Source: Clostridiaceae bacterium (GTDB lineage: Bacteria > Bacillota > Clostridia > Peptostreptococcales > Tindalliaceae). From it: a DNA stretch of 64,000 nt. Shown here in pieces: positions 51,608-59,877 of this stretch. Numbering within the stretch: the first letter of the stretch is position 1; each line of letters opens with the position of its first letter. The position numbers and the translations under genes were made by a program. Where the stretch lies: assembly GCA_011390155.1 (NCBI GenBank), contig JAABSW010000009.1, positions 1-64,000 of the forward strand, given 5' to 3'. The notes below the pieces were generated by a model that was given only the letters and a program-made list of their open reading frames with translations, was not told the DNA's origin and searched no databases.

Positions 51608-53053
51608 ATGGATATAAAAAAAATAAAAAACCAATACTTTTCGATTTTTTATTACATCTTGTTATTATTACTGGTGGGAATGTTGCTTTTTCAAGGCGTG
51701 AAGGCAATAACACCCTCCCCTGCACAACAGTTGAGGGCCATCCTGCCGGATGAAGAGAAAGGCAATCCACTGGCCATTCCTGCTTTGCTGGAAGATGGCG
51801 ATCCCGACCCTATGAAGGTTTTTTTTCAGTTGGATGCACAGCCAGGCCAGATGGAATTTTTTCCTGGTGTGGTAACAGAAACCCTGGGTTATAACGGAGA
51901 TTATCTGGGGCCTGTGTTGCGTGTTAAGAAGGGGCAGGAGGTTCAGATACAAGTCAATAACCAGCTGACTGCTCCCACAACGGCTCACTGGCATGGCATG
52001 GATGTGGACGGCGAAAATGACGGCGGCCCCCACCAGGGGATTATGCCTGGTGAAAGCTGGACAGCCCGTTTTACCATCGATCAGCCAGCGGCCACGCTTT
52101 GGTATCATCCTCATTTTCATCTTTCTACGGGTGCCCAGGTATACCATGGATTGGCAGGGCTCATTTATATTGAGGACGAAGCGTCAGAAGGTTTGAACAT
52201 TCCCCGTGACTATGGGGAAAATGACATTCCCCTGGTGATCCAGGACCGAAACTTTAACAGTGACGGCAGTTTTTATCACAACATGACTAGGATGGGCCTG
52301 GAACCCGGTGAGTTTCTCCTGGTGAACGGTACCATGAACCCTTACCTGGCGCTGAACCGGGAGCTGGTGCGGCTGCGTGTGCTCAACGGCTCTAATTATG
52401 AAAACATGGATTTGGCTTTTAGCGACGGCCGTTTTTTCCACCAGATTGCGTCAGACGGTGGATTTCTGGAGGCACCTGTGGAGAAAGATTCTTTGTTTCT
52501 GTCTCCTGGAGAACGGGCAGAAATTCTCGTTGATTTTTCCCAAGTGACAAGTGATCACCTGACCCTTATGGCGGGTGGTGAACTGGTGCTTGATTTCTAC
52601 CTGTCAGGAGAAACTGCTTCCGCGGCAGAGATACCTGCCTTACTGGTTGCTGTGCCGGAAATTGAAATAGGGGAAAATCCAACAACCCGAATTTTTACCC
52701 TTGAAAGTGAAGGCATTAACGGCACCATCAACGGCAAGGCGTTTGACATGGAGCGTATTGACGAAGTGGTACCCAAGGGAGAAGCTGAATTATGGGTGAT
52801 TCGAAACACAGACAGGAACAGGATCATGCCCGGACATCCTTTCCACCTTCATGGCACACAGTTTCAGGTTGTATCGAGAGATGGCACTCCTCCGCCTCCC
52901 GAAGAAGGCGGTTTTAAAGACACCATTTTTGTGGCCAATGGGGAAGAAGTGGTCATCAAGGTGCTGTTCCATAATGAGGGTCTGTTTATGTACCACTGCC
53001 ATATGCTGGAACATGAAGAGCATGGGATGATGGGTCAGTTTATGGTGGAATAG
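51608..53053 (+). CDS. Multicopper oxidase
   Basis: A 481-residue laccase/CotA/CueO-type oxidase with an N-terminal hydrophobic export/anchor segment (about 10-32). All four copper motifs are there: TAHWHGMDVDG near 125, LWYHPHFHLSTG near 165, HPFHLHGTQFQ near 415 and HCHMLEHEEHGMMGQF near 465, so type 1 and trinuclear sites look complete. It should oxidise Cu(I), Fe(II), Mn(II) or phenols while reducing O2 to water. ATG 51608 with TTAGGAGG was chosen. No other copper gene is close. Confidence 0.94.
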   Translation: MDIKKIKNQYFSIFYYILLLLLVGMLLFQGVKAITPSPAQQLRAILPDEEKGNPLAIPALLEDGDPDPMKVFFQLDAQPGQMEFFPGVVTETLGYNGDYLGPVLRVKKGQEVQIQVNNQLTAPTTAHWHGMDVDGENDGGPHQGIMPGESWTARFTIDQPAATLWYHPHFHLSTGAQVYHGLAGLIYIEDEASEGLNIPRDYGENDIPLVIQDRNFNSDGSFYHNMTRMGLEPGEFLLVNGTMNPYLALNRELVRLRVLNGSNYENMDLAFSDGRFFHQIASDGGFLEAPVEKDSLFLSPGERAEILVDFSQVTSDHLTLMAGGELVLDFYLSGETASAAEIPALLVAVPEIEIGENPTTRIFTLESEGINGTINGKAFDMERIDEVVPKGEAELWVIRNTDRNRIMPGHPFHLHGTQFQVVSRDGTPPPPEEGGFKDTIFVANGEEVVIKVLFHNEGLFMYHCHMLEHEEHGMMGQFMVE

Positions 53054-53055
53054 AA

Positions 53056-53991
53056 TTAATCTCTATACTTCCGAATACTGTTCACCATGGTTTTTGCCAT
53101 GTCCTGGCCATAGCCTTTTAACTCTTCAACCCGGTGCATCAGATCAGTTTTATTGAAGGTAATGCCATAATTCATATTGATAAAAACAGCTTCACCAATG
53201 GCGTAGGTAAAGGCAAATGCAACCCCCGCTTTTAGAAGTGTTCCGGCGCCTGCCGGCACTTTTCCCAAGAGTTGGGTTGCCAGCACCTGTGCCCCTTTTG
53301 CGCCCCCCATCATGATGAGTATTTCAGGAACTAAACGAAAGGGATTTACTTTTCTGCCGCTGATGCTGGCTAAGATAAAGGTCATTCTCAGCTCGTTGAG
53401 TGTCATCACACTAAAATCTGACGTTAATTCCACCGGCGCATAAAAAAGTGAGTGAGGACCTGGTGCAATGTTAGGGATTGACGTACCAGCTGCCCATGTA
53501 GCATTCTGTTTCGAAACACTGATCATGGTTTCCCTTGCCACGATGCTGCGAAATACTGGAAAATTATAACATAAAGCTTGTTTTAAGTGATCATTTTCAG
53601 CGATGATTTTCTCAAATATCGAGCTTTCTTTTCCGGTGGAATAAATGTATAAATGATTGTATTTGTGGGTCAGCTGTGTATAATATTTTTGATCCACCAC
53701 AATGATGTCAGCGTTTTTTATGATGGTGGAGCATTCATTTTCATCGTCGATTAAAACCTTTGCCATTAACGTATCTGCATCATCTGACAAGGGAATCTTT
53801 TTTTTGTGTTTGATGTTCATAAAATCATACGTGGTTGTTTCAAGGGAATCTGTTATATTCGTAAAGGTGGATTCATCCCCAATCATGACGAACAGAAAGG
53901 TTTTTAATGCTTCATGATTGATATTTCTCCAGTCAATTTTTTGAACTTCTTTCCAAAGGGTTGACATCATATCTCTTGATTGTCTGCTCAT
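53056..53991 (-). CDS. Conserved protein of unknown function (DUF697-like membrane part)
   Basis: A 311-residue protein opening MSRQSRDMMSTLWKEVQK. Residues about 30-145 look like a soluble alpha/beta domain that mimics a GTPase (VMIGDESTFTNITDS, DADIIVVDQKYYTQ-like strands) but no intact P-loop or NKxD is visible. The second half has hydrophobic helices with LNELRMTFILASISGRKVNPFRLVPEILIMMGGAKG, like the DUF697/YcjF region. Ribosome binding site GAGAGGA. It converges with the oxidase. The function is unknown. Confidence 0.6.
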   Translation of the reverse strand: MSRQSRDMMSTLWKEVQKIDWRNINHEALKTFLFVMIGDESTFTNITDSLETTTYDFMNIKHKKKIPLSDDADTLMAKVLIDDENECSTIIKNADIIVVDQKYYTQLTHKYNHLYIYSTGKESSIFEKIIAENDHLKQALCYNFPVFRSIVARETMISVSKQNATWAAGTSIPNIAPGPHSLFYAPVELTSDFSVMTLNELRMTFILASISGRKVNPFRLVPEILIMMGGAKGAQVLATQLLGKVPAGAGTLLKAGVAFAFTYAIGEAVFINMNYGITFNKTDLMHRVEELKGYGQDMAKTMVNSIRKYRD

Positions 53992-54094
53992 GTGATCCTC
54001 TCCTTAGATTAATTGATGATAGGCATTAGACAATCATTATTATACCATGTATTAGGTACAAACAAGGCGTTATTTGATTATTTTATAGTGCGGA

Positions 54095-54100
54095 GGGTAT
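54095..54100 (+). promoter_or_regulatory. GGGTAT element, possible sigma-B -10 box
   Basis: GGGTAT lies 55 bases before the YtxH-like gene. A convincing GTTT -35 is not present at the right place, so this is weak. Confidence 0.2.
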
Positions 54101-54154
54101 GATTTTTTTGATGGGAGTTATTCGATCAATACCTGAAGGAGAGGAATTTATACC

Positions 54155-54520
54155 ATGAAAAAATTTAGAAAAACCTTTAAATCTTTACTAAAACGATTTC
54201 ACTTTGAATCCAGGGAAAAAGGAGCAGCTGAGGGTTACAGTGGATTGGCCCTTGGGCTTGTGAGCGGCACCCTGATTGGAGGAATAGTCGGTGTTTTATT
54301 TGCCCCTGCCAGAGGCAGCATAACCCGAAATCGGTCTAAGAGAAAACTGTTGAGAGCCAAAAACAGCGTGGAAGAAGGCTTCGAAGATGCAGTGGATAAT
54401 GTGGTGGAAAATGTGGAACAGGTGGAGAACAACATGGAACAGAAAGTTGGAAGAGCGACACGAATGAAAAACAAAATGAAAAGGGCAGGAAAAGCTGCCA
54501 AACATGAACTGAAAAAATAG
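54155..54520 (+). CDS. YtxH-like general stress protein
   Basis: A 121-residue basic protein with a glycine-zipper hydrophobic segment GLALGLVSGTLIGGIVGVLFAPARG near residues 30-54, the YtxH signature, flanked by Lys/Arg-rich ends. The C-terminal half is a charged coil (VENVEQVENNMEQKVG). It is expected at the membrane in stressed cells. AAGGAGAGG upstream. It is followed at once by an MscS channel and a CsbD-like gene, so this looks like a second stress unit. Confidence 0.8.
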   Translation: MKKFRKTFKSLLKRFHFESREKGAAEGYSGLALGLVSGTLIGGIVGVLFAPARGSITRNRSKRKLLRAKNSVEEGFEDAVDNVVENVEQVENNMEQKVGRATRMKNKMKRAGKAAKHELKK

Positions 54521-54559
54521 TTGTGATCACTGTCGGGCATAGATGGAAAGGAGATCGCC

Positions 54560-55609
54560 ATGGAAGACATATCACCTGATGTTCTGGAAGGTCTCTTGAT
54601 TTTCATCGGACCGGTGGTGATTTTGGCTTTACGAATCATCATGGGAAAACTTATTCACCGGTTTTTGCAAAAGGGTCAAGATGCCTGGGTTTCAATACTT
54701 AACTGGTTGACGGTGTATCTTCTGATTACCTATACAGCCACTTATTTCAGCGAGGCCTCATGGCTTTTTGGCCCGCTGTTTACCTTTGGAAACACGTCGG
54801 TGTCACTCTTCACCACAGTGGTGGCGGGTTTTATTCTAATTTTTGCTGCCAGAATTTCTTCGTTGCTGAAAAGTGTGCTGCTACCCCAGGTTTTTGATAG
54901 ATATGAGATTGAAACAAGCGCACGTTTTACTTTCACCAGTCTGGTTCATTACCTTATACTCACAATAGCCGTTCTCATAAGTCTTTCCACCCTGGGAATT
55001 AACATTAGCAGTCTCACGGTCTTTGCCGGGGTTATCGGGATTGGGATTGGTTTTGGCATGCAAAACATTGCCTCCAATTTTATTTCTGGGATTATTATTC
55101 TTTTTGAACGTCCCATTAAAGTGGGTGACCGGGTGATCATTGACGACATCTTTGGCGATGTGGAAGAGATCAAAATGCGGGCCACGGTGGTACGCACCTT
55201 GGAAAATGAACGAATCATCATTCCCAACTCTTTTTTTCTTGAGGAAAAAGTGGTTAACCGCTCTTATGGCGATTCTAACCTGAGGATTTTTATCGACCTG
55301 GGCGTTTCGTACGACAGCGATGTCATGAAGGTGAAAAGAGTGCTGGAAGAAGCGGTGGCAGTATTGAAAGAAAAAACCAGTGGCATCATGGATGTGCCTC
55401 CACTGGTCAGGTTTAGAGATTTTGGAGACTCCTCCCTGGATTTCAGGTTGCTTGTCTGGATTAGTAATCCGGAAAAGGAATTTGGCATTAAAAGTGACCT
55501 GCGTTTTCTCATACTGGAAAAGTTTAGGGAAAATGACATTGCGATTCCCTTTCCCCAACGAGATTTGCATTTGGTTCATGAGGATACCGAATCTGTGGGA
55601 GAAAGATAA
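54560..55609 (+). CDS. Small-conductance mechanosensitive channel (MscS family)
   Basis: A 349-residue channel. Three or four membrane helices occupy about 10-120 and the pore helix with conserved glycines reads VFAGVIGIGIGFGMQNIASNFISGIIILFERP near 150-182. The beta domain follows (KVGDRVIIDDIFGDVEEIKMRATVVRTLENERIIIPNS), then a C-terminal alpha/beta part (FRDFGDSSLDFRLLVWI). It releases solutes under osmotic downshift. Ribosome binding site AAAGGAG. Confidence 0.93.
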   Translation: MEDISPDVLEGLLIFIGPVVILALRIIMGKLIHRFLQKGQDAWVSILNWLTVYLLITYTATYFSEASWLFGPLFTFGNTSVSLFTTVVAGFILIFAARISSLLKSVLLPQVFDRYEIETSARFTFTSLVHYLILTIAVLISLSTLGINISSLTVFAGVIGIGIGFGMQNIASNFISGIIILFERPIKVGDRVIIDDIFGDVEEIKMRATVVRTLENERIIIPNSFFLEEKVVNRSYGDSNLRIFIDLGVSYDSDVMKVKRVLEEAVAVLKEKTSGIMDVPPLVRFRDFGDSSLDFRLLVWISNPEKEFGIKSDLRFLILEKFRENDIAIPFPQRDLHLVHEDTESVGER

Positions 55610-55654
55610 ACTATTTTGACAAAGCAAAAAACTGGAAAATATGGAGGGTCAACC

Positions 55655-55819
55655 ATGGGTGGTTTTAGAAAAAGAATGGAGATTCAAAAAGACAAAGTGG
55701 AAGGCGCTGTGAAGATGCAGGTTGGCAAAGCCACAGGTAATAAAAAGTTGGTATTGGAGGGCAAAGCCCACAAGTTGTCAGCGTCTCTGCAAAGCAAGTT
55801 TCTGGCCATGAAAAAATAA
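55655..55819 (+). CDS. CsbD-like small protein
   Basis: A 54-residue basic, hydrophilic protein, start ATG 55655 with ATGGAGGG. KRMEIQKDKVEGAVKMQVGKATGNKKLVLEGKAHKL matches the core of CsbD (KGKxKQxxGxxxGNxxLxxEGK). It is shorter than the other copy at 38.7 kb and lies 46 bases after the MscS gene, in the same stress unit. The function is unknown. Confidence 0.8.
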   Translation: MGGFRKRMEIQKDKVEGAVKMQVGKATGNKKLVLEGKAHKLSASLQSKFLAMKK

Positions 55820-55856
55820 AAAATTGATTAATAGGACAGCTGCAAGGAGGAGATTT

Positions 55857-56363
55857 ATGGAACTGAAAGAAGCCATTCAACTGAGACGTAGTGTACGCAC
55901 CTTTGAATCATCACCCGTAGAAAGAGAAAAGGTGGAAGAAATGCTGAGGGCAGCCATGCAGGCACCCTCTGCCCATAACCAGCAACCCTGGGAATTTTTG
56001 GTGGTGGAAGGCCAGAAGAAGCTGAAAGAACTTTCACAGGTGCACCAGTTTACCACACCCCTGGCGGAGGCTCCTGTGGGCATTGTGGTACTGATGAACC
56101 AAAAACGGGTAAAGACGGAACTTTTCTGGCAACAGGACATAGCGGCGGCTGTACAGAACATGATGTTGCAAGGGGTCGACCTGGGCCTGGGAACCCTTTG
56201 GATGGGCGTTGCTCCAGATGAGAAGAACATGGCCAAGGTTAAGGAAATATGTAAACTTCCAGAAGAGGTGGAGGCTTTTGGGCTCTTTGCCGTGGGCTAC
56301 TCCGACAGAAACCGGTTCAAAGACCGTTTTGATGCTTCTAGAATTCACTGGGAATCTTATTAA
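55857..56363 (+). CDS. Nitroreductase family protein
   Basis: A 168-residue flavoprotein. ATG 55857 (AAGGAGGAG) gives MELKEAIQLRRSVRTFESSPVEREKVEEML; APSAHNQQPWEFLVV near 33 is the FMN-binding motif, and QDIAAAVQNMMLQGVDLGLGTLWMGVAP near 95-122 the dimer/FMN helix. VGYSDRNRFKDRFDASRIHWE closes the protein. It should reduce nitro compounds or quinones with NAD(P)H. It shares the run with the stress genes but ends in a terminator. Confidence 0.92.
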   Translation: MELKEAIQLRRSVRTFESSPVEREKVEEMLRAAMQAPSAHNQQPWEFLVVEGQKKLKELSQVHQFTTPLAEAPVGIVVLMNQKRVKTELFWQQDIAAAVQNMMLQGVDLGLGTLWMGVAPDEKNMAKVKEICKLPEEVEAFGLFAVGYSDRNRFKDRFDASRIHWESY

Positions 56364-56386
56364 ACGGATTTAATAGAGATTTATGA

Positions 56387-56428
56387 CAAAAACCCTGACC
56401 CGCCAATAGTGGCTGAGTCAGGGTTTTG
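56387..56428. terminator. Terminator between nitroreductase and fasciclin-fusion genes
   Basis: CAAAAACCCTGAC (56387-56399) pairs with GTCAGGGTTTTG (56417-56428), with T-rich DNA on both sides. Serves two converging genes. Confidence 0.9.
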
Positions 56429-56458
56429 TATTTCAGTAACTATCGTGTTGCTTTGGGT

Positions 56459-57487
56459 TTACAGTGTGAAATCGTCAGGCACCAGTACAGTGTCAATAAC
56501 ATGAATGACACCATTGGAAGCTTCCACGTCAGGGTCGATTACCATGGCGGCGTCATTAATTCTAACCCCGTAGGACAGATCAATGGTCACTGTTTCACCC
56601 TGCAGGGTTGCAGGCTCCATGCCATCCGTCAGGTCAGTTGACATGACTTTACCGCTTACCACGTGGTACTTCAGAACGTCCGCCAGCTGTGGATGTGCCA
56701 GCAGTTCGGCGGCTTCAATCTCCAGGGTTGCCAGGAGAGCTGCAAAAGCGTCGTCGGTTGGTGCAAATACGGTGAAAGGACCATCGCCGGAAAGAGCCCC
56801 GACCAGGTCAGCTTCTGTTAACGCAGCTACCAGAGTGCTGAAGTTTTCGTTGCCAACAGCAATTTCAACGATGGAGCTAAGTTCTTCCTCTTCAACCATC
56901 TCGTGATCAATGGCGTCCCAGGCTTCCAGGAATGCTGGGCGGCCGCCTGGTATTACATAGGCGTCAAAATTGTTCATGGTCAGGATCGCAACGGCATAAG
57001 CCGCATTAATATCATTGGCGCAGTAAACTGCGTACTGCATGTCGGCATCAAGTTCTCCCATGCGGTCAGCCAGCTCTGGTACGGGGATGTTCACAGCGCC
57101 GTCAACTCCGTCTGCCTCATACATGTCAACAGGACGCACATCCAGCACCATTGCCTTATTTTCAGCAACCATCATGGCGGCATCTTCTGCGGGCCACATC
57201 AGCATGCCTTCTGCCATCCATTTTTCACCAAAGACTTTGGCGGGGGTGGTTACTTCAGCCCGGCGGGCTGCCGCATTCCACTCAACAATACCACCCATGT
57301 TCTCGGTGATGACGGCCAGTGGCACCATGCTTCGGTCATTGATAATGATAGGGAGAGAATCGGTTTCCACATCACTGCCATTGATCCAAAGAGCCACCGT
57401 GGGCATATGGCCGGCGGCCAGTACTGTGAAACTCATCAACACCATGATTCCAACAACCAATAAACTAATCGTTTTTCTGTTCTTCAT
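56459..57487 (-). CDS. Secreted stalk-rhodanese-fasciclin fusion protein
   Basis: A 342-residue exported protein (signal peptide about 1-25, LAAGH cleavage area). Three modules follow. A stalk domain of the copper-amine-oxidase-N type (about 28-75, [21 protein letters not shown]) is followed by a rhodanese-like domain (about 105-190) with [25 protein letters not shown] and [18 protein letters not shown], where the catalytic cysteine is present but its loop is not the canonical CxxGxR. A fasciclin domain (about 205-340, [34 protein letters not shown]) ends it. ATG 57487 has GGAGG at 6 bases. The combination is unusual; adhesion plus thiol chemistry at the surface is a guess. Confidence 0.85.
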   Translation of the reverse strand: MKNRKTISLLVVGIMVLMSFTVLAAGHMPTVALWINGSDVETDSLPIIINDRSMVPLAVITENMGGIVEWNAAARRAEVTTPAKVFGEKWMAEGMLMWPAEDAAMMVAENKAMVLDVRPVDMYEADGVDGAVNIPVPELADRMGELDADMQYAVYCANDINAAYAVAILTMNNFDAYVIPGGRPAFLEAWDAIDHEMVEEEELSSIVEIAVGNENFSTLVAALTEADLVGALSGDGPFTVFAPTDDAFAALLATLEIEAAELLAHPQLADVLKYHVVSGKVMSTDLTDGMEPATLQGETVTIDLSYGVRINDAAMVIDPDVEASNGVIHVIDTVLVPDDFTL

Positions 57488-57493
57488 AAACAT

Positions 57494-57781
57494 CCTCCTT
57501 CAGTTACACTCGTTTTAGCCATAAATAAGGAACATATAATTGTACTGTTGCCCAATCTGCCTGTGCAGTGTGAGAGCAGAAGCACATTTCATTAATACCC
57601 CTTGATGAAATTTGAAACGCTGTCTCTGCCATTGTAATCATTCTGTAACACTAATTCACAAATACATGGAATTGTTGGAACTGTATTAAGAGAGATGCTG
57701 ATGAAAAGATAACATTTGTTTCTACTAATTGCTTGAATCATGCCGTTAAGGGTAAATAATCAATGCACAGAGAAATAAATA
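57494..57781. other. Gap without a visible gene
   Basis: Between the fasciclin fusion and the structured leader, no coding frame, promoter or terminator that I can support is visible on either strand. Confidence 0.5.
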
Positions 57782-57877
57782 GGGCGTGGCCCGGAAGCGA
57801 TGAATATGTGGGCGTATATGGATGCTTGCCCGCATAATGAGCTGGTAGCGTAACCGATCTTCTAGATCGGTTTTTTT
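57782..57877 (+). promoter_or_regulatory. Structured leader ending in an attenuator-like terminator
   Basis: GGGCGTGGCCC (57782-57792) is a small hairpin; TATGTGGGC (57805-57813) pairs with GCCCGCATA (57828-57836), 9 pairs; AACCGATCT and AGATCGGTT (57852-57872) form the last stem, followed by TTTTT. The terminator sits only about 30 bases before the TPM-protein start, so it could switch that gene. The part CCGATCTTCTAGATCGG also looks like a tRNA anticodon arm, but no T-arm follows. No known riboswitch consensus was recognised. Confidence 0.5.
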
Positions 57878-57902
57878 CGTTTTTAGGGATGAAGTGGAGG
57901 TC

Positions 57903-59003
57903 ATGGCAGTGGGTAGAAGTGGTGGTTCCGGTGGTAGAAGCAGTGGTGGTTCCTTTGGTGGCAGCCGCAGCAGTGGTGGTCGCAGTGGCGGTCTTTTTGG
58001 CGGCAGAAGTGGTGGACGAAGTGGTGGTCTTTTTGGAGGAAGTCTGGGAAAAGGCTCTTTTGGAAACGCTGGCAACAGTGGAGGTCTCTTTGGGAAGCGG
58101 AAAAAAAGTGGTGGTCTATTTGGTAATCTTCAAAATAGCGGAAGGAATACCAGTCCAACAGGCTGGGGCGGATTTTCGGGTGGTGGAAGATCTGGCGGTT
58201 CCGGATGTGGATGTGGTTGCGGCTCACTGATTGGACTCCTGATTATCGTTGCTATTGTGGCAGTGCTCATTATGTCAGGAATGGTTTCGATGTTCAGTGG
58301 ATCGACCAATGCCAACGACACTACTGTCATAACGGCATCCACCATCAGGCGTGAAGCACTGCCCCAAGGTTCGGTGAATGAAACTAATTATTATACTGAC
58401 GAATTGGGATGGATTAATAATCCGACCCAGTTGACTGGAGGATTAAAAAATTTCTATCAGCAAACAGGGGTACAGCCGCATTTGTATATCACAGATACCG
58501 TTAATGGCTCACGTTCTCCTTCCAACACCGATCTCGATGTTTTTGCCAATAACCTGTATGATCAACTCTTTACCGATGAAGCCCATCTGTTGCTTGTTTT
58601 TTTTGAATACGACGGATCTTATATGACACGTTATGTCGCTGGTACCCAGGCAAAAACCGTCATTGATTCGGAAGCCGCCGACATTCTTCTTGATTATATC
58701 GACCGGTATTACTACGATGACAGTTTGACGGATGAGGTCTATTTCAGTATGGCCTTCAACGATGCGGCAGAGCGTATCATGAAGGTAGAGCGGTCTCCCT
58801 GGATTGCTGTGTTTGTGATCATAGGTATTGCAGCACTACTACTCATTCTCTTTGTTTGGTGGCGAAATATGAAGAAGCAGAAAAACCTGGAGGCACAGCA
58901 GCGAGAGGAAATGCTGAACACACCGCTGGAAAAATACGGCGACCTTGAAATGGAGAAGTTGGAGAAAAGATACGAAGAACCGAATGGTGATTCAGATCAA
59001 TAA
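57903..59003 (+). CDS. TPM-domain-like membrane protein with Gly/Ser/Arg-rich N-terminus
   Basis: An about 366-residue membrane protein. The first 100 residues are a repetitive SGGRSGG/GGLFGG/GSFGG tail, ending in GCGCGCGS, then a membrane helix (about 106-128, LIGLLIIVAIVAVLIMSGM). The TPM-like domain (about 150-290) has HLYITDTVNGS, LLVFFEYDGSYMTRYVAGTQAK and AADILLDYIDRYYYD. A second helix (about 298-320) and a charged tail follow. ATG 57903 is close to the ribosome site; GTG 57909 has better spacing. It precedes a PspA gene, a common pairing in envelope-stress systems. Confidence 0.78.
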   Translation: MAVGRSGGSGGRSSGGSFGGSRSSGGRSGGLFGGRSGGRSGGLFGGSLGKGSFGNAGNSGGLFGKRKKSGGLFGNLQNSGRNTSPTGWGGFSGGGRSGGSGCGCGCGSLIGLLIIVAIVAVLIMSGMVSMFSGSTNANDTTVITASTIRREALPQGSVNETNYYTDELGWINNPTQLTGGLKNFYQQTGVQPHLYITDTVNGSRSPSNTDLDVFANNLYDQLFTDEAHLLLVFFEYDGSYMTRYVAGTQAKTVIDSEAADILLDYIDRYYYDDSLTDEVYFSMAFNDAAERIMKVERSPWIAVFVIIGIAALLLILFVWWRNMKKQKNLEAQQREEMLNTPLEKYGDLEMEKLEKRYEEPNGDSDQ

Positions 59004-59069
59004 AAAACTTAACCTGAAGCATCCTGTCCAAACTGGGCAGTGCGATAATATGAATGAGGAGGAAATGAA

Positions 59070-59747
59070 ATGGCTATATTAGATCGATTCAGCGACATTA
59101 TTAAGGCAAACATCAACGTGGTCCTTGATAAAATGGAAGATCCGGCCAAGATGATTGACCAGTATTTGAATGACATGATGGAAGACATGGCCGAAGTCAA
59201 GCGCAGTACTGCAGGAGTGATTGCAGAAGAAAAACGCACCAAACGGTTAGTGGATGAGAACCAGGCCGCGGTGGCCAAATACGAAGATTTTGCCAGAAAA
59301 GCAGTGGCGTCAGGTAATGAAGGGGATGCCCGCACATTCATCACCAAAAAGCAGGAACTGGAAAACGTAGGAGCAGGATTGATGACAGCCTATGCTGCCG
59401 CCCATGAAAATGCGCTGAAAATGCGCCAGATGCACGACAAACTGGCGTCTGATATTGAGGCGCTGAAAGCGCGTCGCTCGATGATTAAAGCAAAAGTCGA
59501 TGTGGCGAAAACCCAGGAAAAAATGAATGAAGTTGGGGCTGCCATGGCTAAATCCCATGGAGCGGCCAATGCTTTTAACCGCATGGAGGATAAAGCCAGC
59601 AGAATGCTTGATGAGGCAAACGCCATGGCAGAACTAAATATGGAACCCATTGATGATGCAAAGGCACTGGAAGAGAAGTACGCTTCCCAGGGTACTGCTT
59701 CTGTTGATGAAGAACTTGCTAAAATTAAAGAAGAATTGGGCAAGTAG
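59070..59747 (+). CDS. pspA: PspA/IM30 family membrane-stress protein
   Basis: A 225-residue, nearly all-helical coiled-coil protein of the PspA/Vipp1 family, which coats and repairs stressed membranes as ESCRT-III-like polymers. MAILDRFSDIIKANINVVLDKMEDPAKMIDQYLNDMMEDM is the family's opening; the long hairpin coil follows (KQELENVGAGLMTAYAAAHENALKMRQMHDKLASDIEALKAR). The C-terminal LEEKYASQGTASVDEELAKIKEELG is usual. Ribosome binding site GAGGAGG. Together with the upstream TPM-domain protein it forms an envelope-stress pair. Confidence 0.94.
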   Translation: MAILDRFSDIIKANINVVLDKMEDPAKMIDQYLNDMMEDMAEVKRSTAGVIAEEKRTKRLVDENQAAVAKYEDFARKAVASGNEGDARTFITKKQELENVGAGLMTAYAAAHENALKMRQMHDKLASDIEALKARRSMIKAKVDVAKTQEKMNEVGAAMAKSHGAANAFNRMEDKASRMLDEANAMAELNMEPIDDAKALEEKYASQGTASVDEELAKIKEELGK

Positions 59748-59877
59748 ATTAGTTGGTTTACAATATTATAATTTGATTGCATCAAAAAAGAGACTTAACC
59801 CTCCATGCGGTCTATCACATGAAGGGTTGATTCTTGTGAAAGTGTCGTTGTCCTGTTAATAAGAAAGGATTGAATAA

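Noticed and set aside
56903-57518. Forward ORFs of 186 and 159 aa over the fasciclin fusion
   Set aside because: Both are antisense to a gene with signal peptide and three recognised domains; shadows.
57822-57872. A tRNA-Arg(TCT) gene
   Set aside because: The anticodon arm look-alike CCGATCTTCTAGATCGG is there, but the D-arm is irregular, no T-arm or acceptor 3' half follows, and the stem with its T-run is better explained as a terminator.
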